The notes below the pieces were generated by a model. It made no database searches and was not told the origin of the DNA. It saw only the letters and a program-made list of their open reading frames with translations. A program made the position numbers and the translations under genes. From positions 1 through 58,846 of the forward strand of contig NW_026970731.1 in the NCBI RefSeq assembly GCF_963678635.1: DNA of 58,846 nucleotides, read 5' to 3'. Below are positions 53,811-58,846 of the stretch, one piece after another; positions within the stretch are counted from its first letter, which is position 1; every line of letters starts with the position of its first letter. Origin of the DNA: Symsagittifera roscoffensis. Its lineage: Eukaryota > Xenacoelomorpha > Acoela > Convolutidae.

Positions 53811-54349
53811 CAAATTACCAGGAGCGTTATGACAGAATCGTTAGTTTTCAGGGTTGACAACTTGTTTAACGGAAGCTTTTACTTGAAGTCTGTTTTGTAT
53901 GGCTTTACTGTTTTTAATGGCTAAAGGTTTCCATTACTTAAGAGTTTTGAAGTTTCTAAGACTATCACTGTAACAACTCAACGAGAGGTGAGTCTTTAAC
54001 TCAAGACGAGGGGGCTGGTGAAGCTGCTGGTACTTTTCAATGAGTACCCGGTCTTCGGCCACAACAAGTACCAGAATACATGTTCAACTAATTGCTTCCC
54101 TACAATCTCAGTACCGCTCTGTTAGCAGTAAGCGATTTCATAAATATGCAATTTGTATCCTAATAACAATTTAGGTATTTGCTCAGTACTTACTCAAGAA
54201 CTTTTGCTACTGCTTACTGATACTTATGGAGTTATGAATGAGGTCATGCCAATTGACAGGTCGGTTTGTGACTTCGGAATTTTGCGAGTCTTATGCGAGT
54301 AGTCTTATGCGAGTCTTTAGTGTTGAAGTTCAAACTTAAACCGGGTTTC
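53811..54349. other. unannotated DNA
   Basis: No supported gene. It contains short direct repeats (for example AACTTTGCAAATTTAATCAAATTACCAGGAGC-like at about 53750-53825, two copies). Confidence 0.4.
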
Positions 54350-54640
54350 GACGTCACTTGTTATTTGGAGAAGACAACAGCTCCTTCAACACTTCGTCAT
54401 GTTGCGAAAACAGACTCTCCAACCCTTCCACTGACTGCGAAAACAGCCTCTTCAACCCTTTGTTTGGTTGATTAGACAGACTGTCCAACATTCAGATTGG
54501 TTGCAGAAACCAAACTGTCCAACACTCGTCTGTCGCCAGTAACAGACTGTCGATCACTCGTCGTTCTCCAGAAAGAGACCGTGAACAATTAGCCTGACTG
54601 CGGAAACAGACCTTTTAAACTTTATTTGATTGCGTAGGAC
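54350..54640. repeat. degenerate ~42-bp tandem repeat
   Basis: About six diverged units containing GCGAAAACAGACT, TCCAACACTCGTC and similar. Divergence shows an old array. Confidence 0.6.
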
Positions 54641-54689
54641 AGTTGCCTTGTGAAGAGGGTTGTGTCGCTGTGTTGTGTATTTTTTTCGG

Positions 54690-54935
54690 GACCACGTCCC
54701 GGGTCGAGATCCCGCTCAAAAACCACTCAAGATAGGAGCGGTTTGAGCGGTTTTTCAGCAAGATTTGAGCGATTTGAGCGGTTCGGGTGGTTTTTTTTGG
54801 AAAAACCGCTCAAACCGCTCAAATCTTTCTTTAAAAACCGCTCAAAAACCGCTGATTTCTTGCGGTGATTTTTGAACGGTTTTTCAAGCAAGATTTGAGC
54901 GGTTTTTAAGCGGTTTTTGAGCGGTCTTATAAAGA
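54690..54935. repeat. TTGAGCGGTTT repeat cluster in both orientations, block 1
   Basis: Dozens of TTGAGCGGTTT and its complement AAACCGCTCAA, arranged so that long arms can pair (around 54735-54850). Includes CAAGATTTGAGCGG. Confidence 0.85.
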
Positions 54936-55384
54936 AAACCGATTAAAACCATCAAAGGGTCTGGAAAGGTAATGTGACTTTAAGATGCAGTTGAAGTACT
55001 AGAGTATGTTGCATGCGCTTGCTCTCCTATATATATATATATATATTTTAAATTCAGTGCGTTAAAAGTTCTAAGCAATATTCGATGTTCGAACTAAAAA
55101 AAACTGCAGCTTCAAGGCTCTGTTTGATTAACCCGGTTGGGCAAATGACGAACCGTTTTTTTTACCAAAATTTGAAAGAGCATTTACGAGCGTTATTTTA
55201 AGCTACTAAAAAATTTCCTAGCTAAACTGCAGAAAAATATATCGTCTGTTTCTTCAGGCATTTTGAACATGTCGCTTTGATCGTAATGTTACGTTTTTTT
55301 AAGCATTATTGCTTTTAGCCTGGCATCAAGTTGCTATAGTGCTAGAAAAAATGATCCCAATTTTAGGTTGTTGGCCTCTTTTGA
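54936..55384. other. spacer between the two GAGCGG repeat blocks
   Basis: AT-rich with an (AT) tract at 55028-55047. No gene. Confidence 0.5.
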
Positions 55385-55680
55385 AACAAGATTTGAGCGG
55401 TTTGAGAGGTTTGTTTAGACGATTGCGCTCTAAATCTTGCTTCAAAATGAGCGGTTTGAGCGGTTTTTGAACTAAAAAAACCGCTCAAAATCCGCGCAAG
55501 ATTTCAACGGTTTTTGAGCGTTTTTTTAAGACAAACCGCTCAAAAACCGTTCAAATCTTGAGCGGTTTTTGAGCGTTTTTTTTTTAGATAAACCGTTCAA
55601 AAACCGCTCAATCCGCTCATTTTGAAGCAAGATTTTGAGCGGAATCGTCTAAGCAAACCGCTGAAGTCGCTCAAATCTTG
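55385..55680. repeat. TTGAGCGGTTT repeat cluster, block 2
   Basis: Same motif family as block 1, again in both orientations, with CAAGATTTGAGCGGTTTGAG and AACCGCTCAAAAACCG. The two blocks could be the ends of one fold-back unit. Confidence 0.85.
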
Positions 55681-56304
55681 GTTCAAATTAGGTGAAAAAC
55701 TCGACTCTGGGTCTGAAAGAAGTGCTTGGGTGCTTTCGTTGCGTTTCGTTGAGATTAATTCAGCCAAGAACACTGCTAGATTGAGTATAAGAGAGACACT
55801 GCTAGAAAACTGCTCTTTCAATTAGAGAATTATGTCACTCTGCCAGACAATATGGTCCCATGTGGAGCGCCAAGCTGCCCGCATAAAATTCGCGAACTGG
55901 TCAAATACGAAAAACTGAATGCTTGAACTATTGAGGTTATTTAACGGCAAAAAAACCTGGGACACAGACAATTCTTCGAACATAACAACAGCTAATTTAA
56001 GAAAAACCGCTCAGAAACAAGCTCGTACAGGAACGGTATTTGTAATTGAGATTAACTGCTCTTTTGGTTGTTACAGTTCAATCAAGTCTGATTCAAGTTA
56101 ACTGGAAAAGAAACGATAGGAAAGGAACCAAAATAGCTATTTTAATTTTTAATTATAATGATCAAGTTCTAATATGTTCTAGAATTCCCTTTAAAATCGA
56201 GAGATTCAAAATGACACAAGCTGGCATACTTGTTTTTAAAACATTTAAAATGTTCCACAAGGCCAACTGACTTTTTGCGTAGTTATTTTAATGCAATTAT
56301 TTTC
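55681..56304. other. unannotated DNA and left part of the segmental duplicate
   Basis: No supported gene. From about 55990 it is a diverged copy of 51960-52250. Confidence 0.4.
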
Positions 56305-56761
56305 GGGTGCCGGACATCAAGCCGACGGGACTTCAAGCCGAAATGTAAAATTAGGGACTTCAAGCCGAATAATTCCTTATAAAGTCGTGAAATATGAATA
56401 ATTTGAAAACTTTTTTGAAGAATTTTTCAATTTCATGATCTTTCTTCACTAGTTATTGGCGTTTGCATATAATTTGAGCCTCCAAATGATGTTTCGAAAA
56501 GTTGAAAAGTAAAACATGGTTGAAGGCATTTTTCATGTTTATAATTTATGCATTTCAAAAACCGGCTGATGTTATTAACGGATGCCATTCACAAGTGGTG
56601 CATTGTCATGAATAACGCTTATTATGGACTAAACTTGCCAAAATTTTTGAAAAGCAACGTTTTACAGACGATAAAATAGTGTTTTGAGGTGCCTGTAAAG
56701 TTTTAATTTCGGCTTGAAGTCCCTTCGGCTTGAAGTCCCGTCGGCTTGTTGTCCTAGACCC
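56305..56761. mobile_element. Mutator-like MITE, copy C
   Basis: 457 bp, starting GGGTGCCGGACATCAAGCC and ending GTCCTAGACCC. The exact 9-bp duplication ATTATTTTC lies at 56296-56304 and 56762-56770. The paralogous empty site at about 52253 has ATTATTTTC once, proving both the borders and the duplication length. Confidence 0.9.
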
Positions 56762-56919
56762 ATTATTTTCTAGCACGCTTGTCTTTAATTCGTTCATTTT
56801 TAAATCCCATTTCAATTTACGCTTTGAGTTAAGCTTCCTCCCCCCATAACTACGGAAGAACTCGAGCGAGCAAAACGTTTAGATGAAAGATTTCGCTCGT
56901 TGCAGTCTCAATGAGGGTG

Positions 56920-57772
56920 CCCGCACCGAGCGCCCATGGATCATAATCGATTATATTGTCATAATATGGTCAGCATCTATAAAATGACTAAATAATCGAT
57001 TATAATCTATTAAAAATGGATTATAATCCTAATATTATTTATCCCAATAAAATCCATTATAATCGATTATAATCGATTATAATGGATTTTTTCGAGGGGT
57101 TATTCATGAAATTTACAATTTTGTTCAAAATTATCTCATTTCCTGTTTAGTGTAGTTGCTACGTGTTATGTTTCATAAAATGTTACATTTAAGAAAAAAA
57201 ATTATATTTTTTTTGTCTCAACTTTTTCTAATTCATCGCAGTTTAACACTTCATTTTACCCCCCCCCCCCCCAGCCAGTTAAGCCACCAGTACCCAGGAT
57301 ACTACCACACACCAGTTTACTACCCCCCCCCCCCCCCCCCCAGTTTACCCCCTCCCACCATTTACCCCCCTCCCCCCCTCCAGTTTACCCTGCCCCTTTA
57401 GCTGGAGGGGGGGGGGGGTAAGAAAGCTTGAGGGGGCGAGGGGATGACCAGTTTAACCCCCCTCCCCCGGTTTATTTACCCCCACCCCGTTCGGTTTATT
57501 TACCCCCCCCCCCCAGATTTTTTAACCCCCCCCCCCCCCGGGGTTACTTCCCCATCCCCCCAGTTTATACCCCCCAGTTTACACCCCTCCCCCCAGTTTA
57601 CCCTGCCCCTTTAGTTGGGGAGGGGATTATATTTGTTCAAAAATAATCAATTATAATGGCTATATAATCGATTTCGTGGTCTGAATTTTACATCCGTAAT
57701 GGATTATAATCGATTATTTTTGTCTCGGGAATCCATTATAATCGATTAGAATCCATGGGCGCTCGGTGCGGG
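56920..57772. mobile_element. inverted-repeat element rich in ATAATCGATTATAAT, copy 2, with C-rich insert
   Basis: Ends CCCGCACCGAGCGCCCATGG and CCATGGGCGCTCGGTGCGGG are perfect 20-bp inverted repeats related to those of 47280-48188. Both end regions carry ATAATCGATTATAATGGATT repeats. No TA duplication is seen. The middle is taken up by a C-rich minisatellite. Confidence 0.75.
57259..57626. repeat. C-rich minisatellite with one G-run
   Basis: Runs of 7-19 C alternate with CAGTTTACC. A segment CAGTTTACCCTGCCCCTTTAG followed by a G-run occurs twice, about 213 bp apart (near 57381 and 57594), so a ~213-bp unit is duplicated. The strand could form i-motifs and the other G-quadruplexes. The proline-rich frames here are artefacts. 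Confidence 0.85.
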
Positions 57773-58846
57773 CGGATCGTGCGCATCTGTCTTGCCCATG
57801 GTTTTATTTTAAATTTCATTTTCAATATTTATCAAATAGAGGAGTACAACCAAAAAAAATCCCCAATATGAGCTAATTTCTGAAAGTATTTTTTCGATAG
57901 AAAATAGGCTTATTTTTCACTTTTGAAAATTTCAGTAGAAGGATTTTTTTGACAGGCATTCTTTGTTTATGGATTCCAACCTGAAGTTAAAATGATGAAC
58001 TTTGGAGTCTCTAAAATACTGGAAAATTGATAAGTTTTGGCCTGAAGTCCCTTCGACTTGAAATTCCGTTGGTCTCTTGCCATATATACGATTAAAAAGC
58101 ATTTGCACGTGAAAAAGCATTTGCACGTTTAAAAAATACGATTAAGAAGCATTTGCACGTTTGTATTTTTAAACATAAATTAGATGCTCAAAATAAGAAA
58201 AACAATATTTGTTAAAAAAAAGTTCATGAAATTCTTCGCAGCAATTTTTTAATTAATCATTTTTCCTGATTTTTGACAAAATGTTCAGCTTGAAGTCTCT
58301 AATTTGACGAATCAGCTCGAAGTCCCGTCGGCTTGATGTCCCGCACCCCGAAAGAGCGACCACCTGAAACTAAATATGAAACTGAAATTAATTCTGTTTC
58401 TCGTTCAATGGCTTAGCGGGTCACTGAATCGAAGTTGCGGCTATCCTAAATTTAAAAAGAACACAAGCGAAACTTAGAAAAAAGGAGTTTTGTCGCGCTA
58501 TGAGCAAACAAAATTTTATCAGTTTCAAGTTTTTTATTTAATCTTTTTGAAATTTTTTTTCGAGAAAAGCTTTTCGAGAAAAAGAATATTTGGCTTGACG
58601 GAGCTTGATTTTTTGAGAATAGAATACTTGACTTGATGGCGCTTCGATTTGGTTGATCGCGCTTCGACTATAATTCGTAGTTAACTAACTGTTTCTTAGA
58701 AAACGGAGGAAAGTAACTAATCAGAGAGTTGCACTTTTTTAACTATTTGTGTTGAAATTCTCCCAAAAACCGGCAATATTTCAAAAATAATACGCCAACC
58801 TTGAAACCCTTACCAAGGCCTGTGATTCAAGCTATGGAAGTTGGTT
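57773..58846. other. right-hand region with Mutator-like MITE fragments
   Basis: No gene. Diverged ends of the copy A-C family occur near 58038-58075 (CTGAAGTCCCTTCGACTTG) and 58290-58349 (GAAGTCCCGTCGGCTTGATGTCCCGCACCCC). A 26-bp-like direct repeat AAAAGCATTTGCACGT occurs three times at about 58096-58160. Confidence 0.5.

Noticed and set aside
57156-57646. Proline-rich ORFs
   Set aside because: Translations of C-homopolymer minisatellite DNA.
1-58846. CRISPR array, bacterial operon or plasmid features
   Set aside because: Spliced exons, LTR element and MITEs show eukaryotic DNA. The tandem arrays have no regular repeat-spacer pattern.

Overview
The window is AT-rich, intron-containing nuclear DNA of an invertebrate-like metazoan. 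It has spliced GPCR exons, very dense transposons and minisatellites, and no prokaryotic operons. The species cannot be named from the sequence alone. Three things dominate: one very large intact LTR retrotransposon, the exons of a host receptor gene into which it has inserted, and about 38 kb of repeat-rich DNA with tandem arrays and small inverted-repeat transposons.

Region 1 (1055-19962). This is an 18,908-bp Ty3/gypsy-type (Metaviridae-like) element on the minus strand. Its two 410-bp LTRs (TG...CA) look identical and it is flanked by a 4-bp TACC target-site duplication. Reading 5' to 3' on the minus strand it has: LTR, primer-binding site, a long repeat-bearing leader with a short ORF, a small basic ORF1, a single 2,740-codon Gag-Pol ORF (zinc knuckle, DSG protease, YLDD reverse transcriptase, RNase H, HHCC/DDE integrase), two tiny membrane proteins, a ~378-codon Pro/Ser/Thr/Gln-rich frame with no ATG, an 872-aa envelope-like glycoprotein, a 597-aa protein I do not recognise, a ~1.6-kb 3' non-coding region with a GC-rich palindromic island, and the second LTR. 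All frames I inspected are intact, so the insertion is probably young. Two of the junctions are 4-nt ATGA stop/start overlaps, which suggests virus-like coupled translation. This element is the best candidate in the window for an undescribed system.

Region 2 (20032-25462). Three plus-strand exons encode the TM5-to-C-terminus half of a class-A peptide-receptor-like GPCR (TM7 motif NSSINFFLY). The retroelement sits antisense in the intron just upstream, ending 69 bp before the TM5 exon. The gene's introns also hold CCCGGGTTGA-ended inverted-repeat elements.

Region 3 (26300-36546). A GC-rich minisatellite leads into about 7.5 near-identical copies of a ~1,302-bp unit. Each unit carries the same short exon-like open frames with splice-like borders, an amplified gene fragment of unknown function.

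Region 4 (36547-58846). No intact gene was recognised. The stretch is a mosaic of small inverted-repeat transposons: a Mutator-like family with three copies and 9-bp target duplications, a TA-duplicating family rich in ATAATCGATTATAAT, and a CAATAAGCAGAATGGTCTAA family. It also holds 26-bp minisatellites, direct duplications of 0.5-1.25 kb, C-rich and TTGAGCGGTTT arrays, and a decayed minus-strand BEL/Pao-like integrase relic near 52.9-53.8 kb.
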